Source of the DNA: a virus
Reading direction: 5' to 3' (one strand)
IMG/VR virus record: IMGVR_UViG_3300042349_000286
Coordinates: 1-27,472 of that record
Length of the DNA: 27,472 nt
Shown: positions 15,677 to 22,613 of the stretch, piece by piece
Layout: the number at the start of each line of letters is the position of its first letter
Position numbering within the stretch: the stretch's first letter is position 1
Position numbers and translations under genes: made by a program
The notes under the pieces: generated by a model
The model's database searches: none
Told to the model about the DNA's origin: nothing
What the model saw: the letters and a program-made list of their open reading frames with translations, nothing else

Positions 15677-15932
15677 AAGATATTTGAAGGTTATTTAAAT
15701 AATTGTTGATATTTGGCAAGGGCTTTCCGTCGCAATTTGTAACTTCGATATTAACTGATCTGTATTCATCCCAAAACTTACCGCCTTTAATCCAATCAAT
15801 ATCAAATGTTATGCCTGTTGGCTCGGTTTCAACTCGGTCTTTGCCTGAAAAATGGTCGTTTGGGTGGTTTTCCTCTGCTTCCCAAATGACATTCTGCATT
15901 TTTTCGTATATTTCTTTTATAAGTGCTTTCAT
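15654..15932 (-). CDS. Hypothetical protein (92 aa)
   Basis: An N-terminal helix (MKALIKEIYEKMQNVIWEAE) is followed by beta-like stretches including TGITFDIDWIKGGKFWDE. Not recognised. It is the first gene after the 102-base gap that carries the 24-base repeat, so it may open a small operon of the genes 15932 to 12000. An AT-rich stretch TATTTTTA at 15937-15944 is a weak -10 candidate. Confidence 0.5.
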   Translation of the reverse strand: MKALIKEIYEKMQNVIWEAEENHPNDHFSGKDRVETEPTGITFDIDWIKGGKFWDEYRSVNIEVTNCDGKPLPNINNYLNNLQISYVNEPSI

Positions 15933-16000
15933 GCTGTAAAAATATAAAAAGTTAATTTGGTTTTAATAGTCTTTAACAAAAGTTTAACAAGTGCAATTTA

Positions 16001-16024
16001 TTGAACTGCGTATATTTACAAGTT
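16001..16024. repeat. 24-base direct repeat, copy 1, downstream of methyltransferase 1
   Basis: Identical over 24 bases to the copy at 24765-24788 and in the same orientation. Within it, AACT and AGTT ends plus a GTA...TAC core make an imperfect palindrome bounded by AAC and GTT. Both copies lie just after the 3' end of a C5 methyltransferase gene on the minus strand, 11 bases from the stop in each case. It may be an insertion-site sequence or degenerate attC-like site. A TATATTTACA stretch reads like a Bacteroidota -7 box on the plus strand, but no -33 box was found. Confidence 0.8.
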
Positions 16025-16034
16025 AATGGTAATG

Positions 16035-17141
16035 CTACGTTTTGTGCATAAAAGAAAATATGTGTTCTACAATTGGCAAAGTCCAACCATCGCCAAGTAA
16101 TGAAGCTGCTTTATTTCTTGTTAGAATATCGCAATAGTCATCAGGAAAACCTTGTAAACGACATAATTCAATTTTATTCAACGTTCGTAATTTAATACCA
16201 TCGTAAGCATATAAAGGTTCATTTCCTTGTAACAAACAAGGTGCTTTTCCTTTTGTAACTCTACCTCGTCTTGTTGTTGATGTTGGAAATGCAAGATTTA
16301 AGCAATCATTTTCAGTAACTACATCATAACCTTTTACTGTATTTGTTTTTACTCTTAATTCATTATTTTCTACATAAATAATATTTGGTATTTGCTTACC
16401 TTTTTTCAATCTACTATTTATATAAATTTCTTGCTTTTTTTCATCATTAATCAAATGCTTATAATCAGAAGCCAATAAACTACCAGCTTTTTTTCTGTCA
16501 GTATAACCATCAGTTAAAATATCCTTAAACATTATTTTTCTATCAGTTGGCTGTGGAATATCAACAACTGTATCAAACATCGTTTGTTTAGTTCTTATGT
16601 TGGTCCAATAATATCTATCACGCAATGCAGCAACAACTAATTCAGAATTAATTCTAACAGGATAAACTCCTAATGCTCTACTCATAATTCCAACATCTTT
16701 TTTTGGTGCTGAACCAACATTTTCTTGAAAGAATATAACATTTGGATTTAATGATTTTATATGTTCAAGAATTTCTATAAAAACCCAAAACAAACTACTT
16801 TTATTTCCATTAATTCCAGTTCTACTTCCGGCAATAGATAAATCTTGGCAAGGTGATCCACTTAAAACTAAATCAATACTTTTCCAATCAATATTCCATT
16901 CACGCCATTTAGTAACATCTCCAACTTGAATAGTATCTGGATAATGATATTGAGTTAGTTCAATTGCATAAGGCTTTATTTCACTTGAATAATATTTATT
17001 TACTTTAAAACCTTGATTTTCTAAAGCAACTCGACCAGTATTCATTCCGTTGAATAAAGAAACTACATTTAAACCCGCACTACCATTAACACCAGTTTTG
17101 CAAGATTGCTTGGGCTGTGATTTTATGGAAACTTTAGTCAT
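16035..17141 (-). CDS. C5-cytosine DNA methyltransferase 1 (Dcm-like)
   Basis: 368 aa. Motif I VVSLFNGMNTG (26-36), catalytic motif IV SGSPCQD with Cys98, motif VI ENV (140-142), motif VIII LRDR (173-176) and the C-terminal motif X LGDGWTLPIVEHIF. It would methylate C5 of cytosine using AdoMet. The extra 80 residues compared with methyltransferase 2 are mainly a basic N-terminal stretch and a longer target-recognition region around 195-310. It resembles methyltransferase 2 through the conserved core and even at the end (VEHIFSFM). No restriction partner is visible. The gene is flanked by AAC...GTT palindromes on both sides. Confidence 0.9.
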   Translation of the reverse strand: MTKVSIKSQPKQSCKTGVNGSAGLNVVSLFNGMNTGRVALENQGFKVNKYYSSEIKPYAIELTQYHYPDTIQVGDVTKWREWNIDWKSIDLVLSGSPCQDLSIAGSRTGINGNKSSLFWVFIEILEHIKSLNPNVIFFQENVGSAPKKDVGIMSRALGVYPVRINSELVVAALRDRYYWTNIRTKQTMFDTVVDIPQPTDRKIMFKDILTDGYTDRKKAGSLLASDYKHLINDEKKQEIYINSRLKKGKQIPNIIYVENNELRVKTNTVKGYDVVTENDCLNLAFPTSTTRRGRVTKGKAPCLLQGNEPLYAYDGIKLRTLNKIELCRLQGFPDDYCDILTRNKAASLLGDGWTLPIVEHIFSFMHKT

Positions 17142-17180
17142 AATTTTAAGTGTGTTTTGTGTTTGTGAAATTTAGGTTTT

Positions 17181-17194
17181 GAGGTCGCAACCTC
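17181..17194 (-). promoter_or_regulatory. Short hairpin in the leader of methyltransferase 1
   Basis: The arms GAGGT and ACCTC surround a four-base loop, 40 bases upstream of the gene start, with a few further pairs outside (TTTG/CAAA) around a small bulge. No U-run follows, so it is not an intrinsic terminator. It might be part of a degenerate cassette end or regulate translation. Confidence 0.35.
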
Positions 17195-17205
17195 GCAAAG
17201 CTGTA

Positions 17206-17223
17206 AACGTTATGCATACCGTT
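17206..17223. repeat. 18-base near-palindrome bounded by AAC and GTT
   Basis: AACGTTATGCATACCGTT is a near-perfect palindrome (16 of 18) with AAC and GTT at its ends and ATGCAT in the centre. It sits between the stop of the 62-aa gene at 17222 and methyltransferase 1. It includes GTTATGC, the same kind of R'-like core as in the attC-like sites near RtcB. Confidence 0.5.
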
Positions 17224-17410
17224 ATAATTTAGCTTTTTTAAGTTCAATCTCCAACTTGTCAACTTTAATTTGCAAGTTCTTATTAAGTTGAGATAACATA
17301 ATAATTTCATATTCGTCATTACATTTTGCGCTCTTTGTCATAAGTGCGCAAAGTAAAAAACCAAACCAAAAAAAGCCGAAGCCTACTGCTATAATTGTAA
17401 TTGTTTCCAT
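17222..17410 (-). CDS. Single-TM protein with coiled-coil tail (62 aa)
   Basis: METITIIAVGFGFFWFGFLLC opens a membrane segment of about residues 4-24; then a Lys/Cys turn and a coiled coil (LSQLNKNLQIKVDKLEIELK). It is probably an inner-membrane anchored helix with the coil on the cytoplasmic side. Function unknown. A TATTTTTG -7 box lies 5 bases upstream of its start. Confidence 0.55.
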   Translation of the reverse strand: METITIIAVGFGFFWFGFLLCALMTKSAKCNDEYEIIMLSQLNKNLQIKVDKLEIELKKAKL

Positions 17411-17414
17411 AGGA

Positions 17415-17422
17415 CAAAAATA
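17415..17422 (-). promoter_or_regulatory. Weak Bacteroidota-type promoter -7 box
   Basis: TATTTTTG on the minus strand, just upstream of the membrane protein gene. No TTTG box was seen at the expected distance, so this is a low-confidence site. Confidence 0.3.
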
Positions 17423-17433
17423 TAAAAAGTTAT

Positions 17434-17658
17434 TTATTTAAGGTTTATCATTAACAAAGTTTTAACATACCTTTGTTTTAGCCTTTCAATACACATATCG
17501 TATATTATAAAGTCGTGTTCATATTTTCGTCTTAAATTTGGGAATGTACCAGCAAACCCATTTAACGACTTATCTGTTGTTATTTTTCTTATTTTAAAAT
17601 ATTGAATAGCCTCAAGGATTTCAATACAAGTCTGATGTTTGTCAATTAGTGTTTTCAT
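17434..17658 (-). CDS. Hypothetical protein (74 aa)
   Basis: Basic, helical-looking, opening MKTLIDKHQTCIEILEAIQY and closing with Arg-rich LKQRYVKTLLMI. The central FPNLRRKYEHDF segment is unusual but not recognised. No TM or metal motif. Unrecognised early-type small gene. Confidence 0.45.
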   Translation of the reverse strand: MKTLIDKHQTCIEILEAIQYFKIRKITTDKSLNGFAGTFPNLRRKYEHDFIIYDMCIERLKQRYVKTLLMINLK

Positions 17659-17690
17659 GTTTAAAAAGGTGTTTTTAAGCTTCTTGTTTG

Positions 17691-17906
17691 TTAATTAGTT
17701 TTGCCAATACCTGTAAACTTAAATGAATTTTCAGTATTTTCTATTACTTCAAAATTCCAACCTTTTCGCATTTCAGCGTGGATAGTACAATCTCTTAACC
17801 ACGAATTTCCAGCGTTTATTGCTTGTTCTTTAGTTTCATACTTTTTAGCATTAGAATTATTAAATTCTACTCCGTAATTTCTTTTAATAATTGAATAAGT
17901 TTTCAT
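17691..17906 (-). CDS. Hypothetical protein (71 aa)
   Basis: 71 aa with mixed alpha/beta pattern (KTYSIIKRNYGVEF, then KYETKEQAINAGNSWLRD). Not recognised. Preceded by the good promoter at 17941-17970, so it probably begins a transcript running to the left. Confidence 0.5.
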   Translation of the reverse strand: MKTYSIIKRNYGVEFNNSNAKKYETKEQAINAGNSWLRDCTIHAEMRKGWNFEVIENTENSFKFTGIGKTN

Positions 17907-17940
17907 GATGTTTAAATTTTAATTGTTATTAATTATGGTA

Positions 17941-17970
17941 CAAATATACAACGTTATTTTTAAATACAAA
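17941..17970 (-). promoter_or_regulatory. Bacteroidota-type promoter
   Basis: On the minus strand TTTG (17970-17967), 18 bases, then TATATTTG (17948-17941), close to the consensus TTTG-N19-TAnnTTTG. It lies 35 bases upstream of the 71-aa gene, so the expected transcript covers the small genes from 17906 leftward. Confidence 0.6.
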
Positions 17971-17996
17971 ACTTTTTTTAAAAATTTAACAAAATT

Positions 17997-18260
17997 TTAA
18001 CATTTCTCACTTTGGTAATATCTTATTAACTCATCATTAGCCTCAATATCAAGGCAAAGAAAATAGGGCATTAAGTCATCTAAAAAAACAAATTTTATAG
18101 TGCTGGATCTGCAATATTCTTTTTTTGCCTCAACCCACGTTTCAGGCTTTGACATATCTTTAACAACCCCCGACAATCTAAACTTTCGACCACTCGGTGC
18201 GGTCTGCTCCCTGTTATCGGTGTGAATAGTCATTTGTTTTGTTATGTAGTAGTTTTTCAT
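17997..18260 (-). CDS. Hypothetical protein (87 aa)
   Basis: 87 aa, mixed charge. MKNYYITKQMTIHTDNREQT opens a beta-like segment; the middle has FRLSGVVKDMSKPETWVE. Ends in a hydrophobic-acidic helix. It overlaps the VRR-NUC gene by 4 bases. No family recognised. Confidence 0.45.
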   Translation of the reverse strand: MKNYYITKQMTIHTDNREQTAPSGRKFRLSGVVKDMSKPETWVEAKKEYCRSSTIKFVFLDDLMPYFLCLDIEANDELIRYYQSEKC

Positions 18261-18766
18261 TTGTTATAATATTTTTTGTAAATTTCTCTAAATTCAATTA
18301 AAAAGTCATCAAAGTTTTTAGCGATTAAATATACACCGCCCACCGATTCAATATTTTCTTTGTATTTTATTTGCTCAGGTGACATTTTATCTTTGCCAAT
18401 TTTAACCTCAATTTTAACTGATAATCCGAATATACCATTTTTAGTTTTAATCGGTATAGTTGAACTTATATCGGCAGTTCCTTTCGTGCCTTGTCCTTTT
18501 GTCCATCCCTTTGAGCCTATTTGCCTCTTAAATCCAAGTGCATCGGTTACAACCTTTGTATTATCTCGGTATTGCCCTTGATTTGATATTCTCTCGGCTT
18601 GCCCACCTATGTATGTAATAAATTTACAAATAGTTTTTGTAAGGTCGTTTGCTGTTGCATCTGAAAACTTTTCTTTAGGTATTGCAAACTCTGGAACGTT
18701 TGGATATTTTTTCTTTGCATCTTTAAAATGCAAGTCCTCTAATAGTTTTTTATTTTCCTTTGTCAT
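18257..18766 (-). CDS. VRR-NUC domain nuclease
   Basis: 169 aa. The PD-(D/E)xK core is visible: GTKGTADISS with Asp99, then LSVKIEVKIGKDKMSPEQ with Glu120 and Lys122, and Gln132 in the following helix. Such VRR-NUC proteins act on branched DNA (Holliday-junction-type or flap cleavage) in phage replication and recombination. The N-terminal 45 residues are charged and helical. It follows the 31-aa ORF by one base and precedes the 87-aa gene with a 4-base overlap. Confidence 0.8.
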   Translation of the reverse strand: MTKENKKLLEDLHFKDAKKKYPNVPEFAIPKEKFSDATANDLTKTICKFITYIGGQAERISNQGQYRDNTKVVTDALGFKRQIGSKGWTKGQGTKGTADISSTIPIKTKNGIFGLSVKIEVKIGKDKMSPEQIKYKENIESVGGVYLIAKNFDDFLIEFREIYKKYYNK

Positions 18767-18767
18767 T

Positions 18768-18863
18768 TTAGTTTAAATAAATCGTGAATAATTCTGAATT
18801 TTTAATAAAATACGTTTCGCATATCTCAAACGTTTCAAAGTTTATTATATCATCCAGAAACAT
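18768..18863 (-). CDS. Possible small protein (31 aa)
   Basis: An ATG at 18863 opens MFLDDIINFETFEICETYFI and stops at 18768, one base before the VRR-NUC gene. The tight spacing suggests translation, but the frame is short and nothing was recognised. It could be a remnant. Confidence 0.35.
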   Translation of the reverse strand: MFLDDIINFETFEICETYFIKNSELFTIYLN

Positions 18864-18873
18864 TTGAGTAATT

Positions 18874-19467
18874 TTATCGTGCTTTTTTTGTATTAAATTT
18901 ACTTTCATATAATTTTATCCAGTCTTGTATTGTTTTACGTGATACTTGAAATTTTTTTGCAGTTTGCAATCTATTTAAATTTTTATCTGTTTCATATAAT
19001 TTAAAAAAATAGTCTTTTTTTGATGTTTGATTTACTTTTGACCCTTGTAAAAATTCTTTTTGTATTTTTAATCTGATTTTTTCTTCTAACTTTTTTTCTT
19101 TATCTAAATCCTCAACAATTTTATTTTTTTTATTATTTATTTCTTTTGCCCATGCAATTTGAAAATTATTTCTTTCTTCAATATCTGAAACATTAGAATA
19201 AAAATCAACTTCTTTTTGAACTTCCTCAATAGTAATTTCAAACCATTCTCCACTTAATCTTTTATTTGCATATTTCTGATGTAATAAAGTTTCAATTTCT
19301 TTTGCATTTGACAAAATTACAAACCCTAAAATTTCACTCCCATAAGGGGCATAAGTTTTAAATTGATTAAATCTTTCTATTGGACTTTCATTTGTTGAAT
19401 AACCAATTTTTACAGGGGTTAAACCAATGTGTCTAAAAAAATAAACACAACCTCTTTTAATATCCAT
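18874..19467 (-). CDS. GIY-YIG (T5orf172/MUG113-like) protein with C-terminal HTH
   Basis: I start at the ATG at 19467 (MDIKRGCVYFFRHIGLTPVK), because upstream codons belong to a structured leader. The first ~95 residues fit the GIY-YIG family of the T5orf172/MUG113 kind: GCVYFFR takes the place of GIY, KIGYS of YIG, with ERF and GEWFEI further on. The middle is a Lys/Glu-rich linker. The C-terminus (about 165-195) holds KKFQVSRKTIQDWIK, a helix-turn-helix. That is a layout of homing-type or free-standing phage endonucleases. Catalysis cannot be confirmed from these residues. It sits beside the primase gene and just after the candidate origin. Confidence 0.65.
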   Translation of the reverse strand: MDIKRGCVYFFRHIGLTPVKIGYSTNESPIERFNQFKTYAPYGSEILGFVILSNAKEIETLLHQKYANKRLSGEWFEITIEEVQKEVDFYSNVSDIEERNNFQIAWAKEINNKKNKIVEDLDKEKKLEEKIRLKIQKEFLQGSKVNQTSKKDYFFKLYETDKNLNRLQTAKKFQVSRKTIQDWIKLYESKFNTKKAR

Positions 19468-19477
19468 ATAAATAAAA

Positions 19478-19551
19478 GCCCCACAAATCAAAAGGTCGTC
19501 GTCTTTATCAATGCGGGGACTTAATATAATATTTTACATTGTAGCGACGAC
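19478..19551 (-). promoter_or_regulatory. Structured leader RNA with pseudoknot ahead of the GIY-YIG gene
   Basis: On the minus strand, GTCGTCG (19551-19545) pairs with CGACGAC (19501-19495), and CAATG (19541-19537) with CATTG (19513-19509), leaving a loop that holds CCCCG (19518-19514). That loop can pair with downstream GGGGC/UGUGGGG (19485-19479), forming a pseudoknot. One pair is G-U in the transcribed strand but C-A in the opposite strand, supporting an RNA on the minus strand. The 3' partner lies about 11 bases before the chosen start codon, so folding could control initiation. Confidence 0.5.
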
Positions 19552-19561
19552 TCTACTGATA

Positions 19562-19589
19562 CAAATATACAAAAAAATAATAAAACAAA
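19562..19589 (-). promoter_or_regulatory. Bacteroidota-type promoter for the GIY-YIG leader
   Basis: TATATTTG (19569-19562) and TTTG (19589-19586) with 16 bases between. The spacing is shorter than the 19 or so expected, but the -7 box is strong. Transcription would begin a few bases downstream, at the first arm of the structured leader. Confidence 0.5.
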
Positions 19590-19599
19590 CATTTTTTTA

Positions 19600-19871
19600 T
19601 GTTTTTTTTAGTGACAAATGGTGACAAATTTTTAGTGACAAGTGTTTTTAATAAATTTGACACCTACTTTTCAATGTTTATAGGGGTTTTGGCGTTTTTT
19701 TAGGTGTACACTTGTCAGTAAATCATTTTTAAAAAAATTAAAATTAAAATTAAAATTATTTTCAAATTTTATCAAACTGTACACTTTACACCTTTTTAGC
19801 ACTTAACTATTTATTTTTTAATAACTTAACCTCTAAAACACTTGTCGCCAACTGTTGTCATCATTTGTCAC
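19600..19871. other. Iteron-like region, candidate replication origin
   Basis: The 393-base gene-free stretch 19468-19860 holds the GIY-YIG leader, its promoter and this AT-rich part. GTGACAAAT appears at 19611-19619 and 19621-19629, with GTGACAAGT at 19635-19643; the reverse form ATTTGTCAC lies at 19863-19871 (in the end of the primase gene), ACTTGTCA at 19710-19717 and ACTTGTCG at 19840-19847. ATTAAA is repeated three and a half times at 19737-19758. The pair GGTGTACACTT and GTACACTTTACACC also looks like repeated binding sites. Such clustered iterons beside a primase-helicase, with a low-melting tract, suggest an origin. An operator cluster is the alternative. Confidence 0.5.
19737..19758. 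repeat. ATTAAA tandem repeat (about 3.5 units)
   Basis: Perfect six-base units within the candidate origin, entirely A and T. Fits a DNA-unwinding element but could be a chance low-complexity tract. Confidence 0.6.
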
Positions 19872-22146
19872 CTATTTTTTTCAACAAATTTAATACTTGT
19901 TGTCTTGAAATCCCCAATAACTCCGCAGTTTTCGACCGATTAAAGTCTGGATTTTCTTCAAAAATTAACTTTAATTTTTCTGCATTTGTTTTTCCTGCTT
20001 TAATAGTTGTTTTAATATCTCGAACCTCAACTTGATTAATTTTTACTTTTTTAGCAGTTTCAACAAAATACTTACTTAATTTTTCGGCTTTCAATATACT
20101 ATCTTTTGTAATTTCATGCACACCTTTATTATCTAAATAATCATTAAATAAATGTATTAATAAGGCAAATCTCGGTATGTATGATTTTTGCTTTGGGTAC
20201 ATACTTTTTAAATATTCATTTTCATTATCTGAATTTTGAATAGTTGTTATTTCGTTAAAAATCCGTACCCATTCTTTTTTTGCATCAATTGAAAATAAAA
20301 CTTCACGAGGTTTAATATTTTGCTCACTATCTCTATCAATTATTTTTTTCATAGTTTGATGAAAACCGATAATATGGTCTTGATACCATGAATAAGTATC
20401 ATAGTCTAATTCATTCTCATTATAGTCTTCTACAATTGCATCAGGGTAGCTTAAAAGCATTCTATCCATAAATCCGTTATCCTTATTCTCTTCAGTATAA
20501 AAGTAGCTTAAAATAGTCGGTTGAATACCACCTAAAACAGGAATAAAAGGCTTATCTACATACGACCCCTTTCGGGTCATTCTATTAAGGTTTACACTTT
20601 TGCCACTCCAGCACGAAAGCCAAAACTCCAAATCAGATCCAGCACGATATTTGTTCATGTCCTTAAGCCACCCAGCTAATTCGTCTTTAAAAACTCCCAC
20701 CGCATTGTCGCTCTCTTGGTGTAGGTCAACAAGTGCCTCAAGTGTAATGTCGTTGGCTATAAATTGCGTTTTTATGGGTTTAAAAATTTCAATAACTGCC
20801 TTTTTTTGGCTTGATGACAACTTCATAAAGTTTTCATACTCATCTAATTTTTTATAATATTTCTTAATTTCTTTTTGGTTTATCTTTTGCAAAGGGTGTA
20901 TAATATTATTTATAGAGGGTGTTTTACCAATACCAGCAGAACCCACCAACGAAAGCCATAAAACTCCGTTTTCATGCCATCCGTTTTTTACCTTTACGTG
21001 AAAGCTATTGCCTACGCAAACCGATATAAGCCACATTAATGAGCAACCCATATAATCAATGTTTGAATTAAGCGTCGAAGCACATTCTAAAATATATGAT
21101 TGTATAGGCTTCGGGAATATATCAATAGGGAAGTCAATGTTTTTAATTTCGTATTTTTCAACGTCTTTTATTTTTTCTAATTTTTCGGTTTGCTTCTTTT
21201 CAATTCTCGACCCATAACCATCTTTATACAATTGACTTGCTGAGGTCTGAAAATCCCCGTTAAAAATTTTAAAAGTATAAGCAATAAAAGGCGTGATTAA
21301 TTTTTCATGTGGGTATATCGTACCCGTTGAAAATAAAAACATACATCCGCTATCTTTAAATATGTAGCCACTATGCGGACTTGTTGCGCCTTGTCTTTTA
21401 ATAACTATTTTTTTGTTATGATTAGCCACCACCGTAAAATCATTGCCGATAATATCTAAAACACTATTTTTATCGTTAAAATCTGCCCATGGCGTTATCT
21501 CTCCCGTTTTAAATTCGGTCTTTTCTTTTTTAGGTTCTAAAACTATTTCGTCTACATAGTTATACATTTTTGCAAATGAGAATAATATCTCTCGGTCTTG
21601 ATCCGAAATAAAATCTATATCAAAATACGTTTTATTTGAAATAATATTATCAGGATAGGCAAAGACATAACCACCTACGCCTCTCGTTTCAATTAACGCC
21701 TCTTTATGACCTTTTAATTTAGCAAGTTTTAAATTACCATCAACTCTTTTCGTTTTATAAAGGATATGATAACCAGCGTTTTTAGTTTTTGTTATACAAA
21801 ATTTGTCTTTAAAGTCTAAAATATTATCGTCTAAATATTGGTAAAATTCATTCCAAAAATCTCGTTGTTCTTGAGCAGTCGAAAAGACTTTTAAATCAAT
21901 ATCAACCACCTCCAAATATTCAAAACCAGTAACAAGTCCAAAGCCTGTGGTTGCTTTTCGCTCGTGTGTAATATTGTCCTTATCAGTCCACTTATAACCA
22001 CCTTGATAGTTTAAATTTTCATTTAACTTTGTAGGTGTTAATTTTTTTGTTTGTTGGTCTTTCCATGCAAAGTTTGGTATTTTATCAGCACCAACGGTAA
22101 TTACTGAAAAATATTCTAAAAACTTTAATACTTTTTGATTGTCCAT
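19861..22146 (-). CDS. Primase-polymerase / DUF3987 helicase fusion
   Basis: 761 aa. N-terminal archaeo-eukaryotic primase (prim-pol) domain: VVDIDLK with Asp82 and Asp84, GYHILYK with His127, and GGYVFAYPDN. Then a linker and a DUF3987-type helicase domain: Walker A VGSAGIGKTP (401-410), Walker B-like FKDELAGWL (486-494), and FMDRMLLSYPD further on. The last 30 residues (SKTAELLGISRQQVLNLLKK) form a helix-turn-helix. It would prime and unwind the phage DNA. Its promoter and a structured leader RNA lie upstream, and the candidate origin lies downstream. The C-terminal HTH could bind origin sites. Length and motifs are complete. Confidence 0.9.
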   Translation of the reverse strand: MDNQKVLKFLEYFSVITVGADKIPNFAWKDQQTKKLTPTKLNENLNYQGGYKWTDKDNITHERKATTGFGLVTGFEYLEVVDIDLKVFSTAQEQRDFWNEFYQYLDDNILDFKDKFCITKTKNAGYHILYKTKRVDGNLKLAKLKGHKEALIETRGVGGYVFAYPDNIISNKTYFDIDFISDQDREILFSFAKMYNYVDEIVLEPKKEKTEFKTGEITPWADFNDKNSVLDIIGNDFTVVANHNKKIVIKRQGATSPHSGYIFKDSGCMFLFSTGTIYPHEKLITPFIAYTFKIFNGDFQTSASQLYKDGYGSRIEKKQTEKLEKIKDVEKYEIKNIDFPIDIFPKPIQSYILECASTLNSNIDYMGCSLMWLISVCVGNSFHVKVKNGWHENGVLWLSLVGSAGIGKTPSINNIIHPLQKINQKEIKKYYKKLDEYENFMKLSSSQKKAVIEIFKPIKTQFIANDITLEALVDLHQESDNAVGVFKDELAGWLKDMNKYRAGSDLEFWLSCWSGKSVNLNRMTRKGSYVDKPFIPVLGGIQPTILSYFYTEENKDNGFMDRMLLSYPDAIVEDYNENELDYDTYSWYQDHIIGFHQTMKKIIDRDSEQNIKPREVLFSIDAKKEWVRIFNEITTIQNSDNENEYLKSMYPKQKSYIPRFALLIHLFNDYLDNKGVHEITKDSILKAEKLSKYFVETAKKVKINQVEVRDIKTTIKAGKTNAEKLKLIFEENPDFNRSKTAELLGISRQQVLNLLKKIGDK

Positions 22147-22158
22147 AATTTATAAAAT

Positions 22159-22254
22159 GAGAAAACCCCTAAATGTGCATCACTACATTTAAGGGCTTCT
22201 CGGTTACGTTAAAAAATTAACGTTAACTTTTCCTTGTCGGTGATGCTTTCGACA
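22159..22254 (-). promoter_or_regulatory. Leader RNA with kissing-loop hairpins before the primase gene
   Basis: Hairpin 1: TGTCG (22254-22250) with CGACA (22239-22235), loop AAAGCATCAC. Hairpin 2: TTAACG with CGTTAA around 22217-22212 and neighbouring pairs. Hairpin 3: arms 22201-22185 and 22176-22159 with loop AGTGATGC (22184-22177). The loops GCATCAC and GTGATGC are complementary over seven bases, so hairpins 1 and 3 can kiss. One pair of hairpin 3 is U-G on the minus strand but C-A on the other, so the minus-strand RNA is the structured one. Hairpin 3 ends just before the start codon, consistent with translation control. Known riboswitch classes were not recognised. Confidence 0.5.
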
Positions 22255-22257
22255 TTG

Positions 22258-22288
22258 CAAAAATAAAAAAAACCTTTGAATAAACAAA
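22258..22288 (-). promoter_or_regulatory. Promoter of the primase gene, overlapping the upstream terminator
   Basis: TTTG (22288-22285), exactly 19 bases, then TATTTTTG (22265-22258): the best match to the Bacteroidota consensus in the window. The -33 box is an arm of the terminator hairpin and the spacer includes its T-run, so one sequence ends one transcript and begins the next. Confidence 0.65.
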
Positions 22289-22296
22289 GGTTTTTA
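22265..22296 (-). terminator. Intrinsic terminator after the SSB-like gene
   Basis: Eight-base arms AACCTTTG and CAAAGGTT around the loop TTTATT, followed on the minus strand by eight T. It begins 11 bases after the stop at 22307. Five T also follow on the plus strand, so it could work both ways, though no plus-strand gene is present. Confidence 0.8.
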
Positions 22297-22306
22297 ATAA
22301 AAATTT

Positions 22307-22612
22307 TTAAAAGGGTAAATCGTTGCTCGGTTGTTCAATAACCACCGCCTCGTGAACTTCGGTTTTTTTAGCTACCGTTATTTTACCATCAGACCAAAAA
22401 GTTTTTCCATTACCTACATAAAAGCGTGGTTTTTTTTCATCTCTTTGCTCTTTTGTTTGCGTTACATACGCGGACAAATTCTGTCCGTATTGGTTCGTTT
22501 CATCTGACAAAGATATATCAATTGATATGCCTTTTTCGCCTTTTTGCTTTACTACATTTAGCAAAGTTTCTAATGTTTCTGTCTTAATGTACAGATTGTT
22601 TAAACTACTCAT
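22307..22612 (-). CDS. Putative single-stranded DNA-binding protein with SSB-like tip
   Basis: 101 aa. The C-terminus NDLPF matches the acidic-hydrophobic tip by which bacterial SSB proteins recruit partners. The core has beta-like stretches GISIDISLSDETNQYGQN and KPRFYVGNGKTFWSDGKI, then a flexible charged linker. It lies between the exonuclease and the primase-helicase, the usual place for a phage single-strand-binding protein. The core does not show a clear OB-fold signature to my eye, so the assignment rests on the tip and the context. Confidence 0.55.
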   Translation of the reverse strand: MSSLNNLYIKTETLETLLNVVKQKGEKGISIDISLSDETNQYGQNLSAYVTQTKEQRDEKKPRFYVGNGKTFWSDGKITVAKKTEVHEAVVIEQPSNDLPF

Positions 22613-22613
22613 A

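Noticed and set aside
15937-15944. Promoter upstream of the 92-aa gene
   Set aside because: TATTTTTA lacks the final G of the -7 box and there is no TTTG at proper spacing; mentioned only as weak.
18874-19860. Group I intron with a GIY-YIG homing endonuclease
   Set aside because: Neither flank is an interrupted gene; primase and VRR-NUC genes look complete, and the leader has no group I core that I can read.
19600-19871. CRISPR array
   Set aside because: Repeats are only 8-9 bases, occur in both orientations and have irregular spacing.
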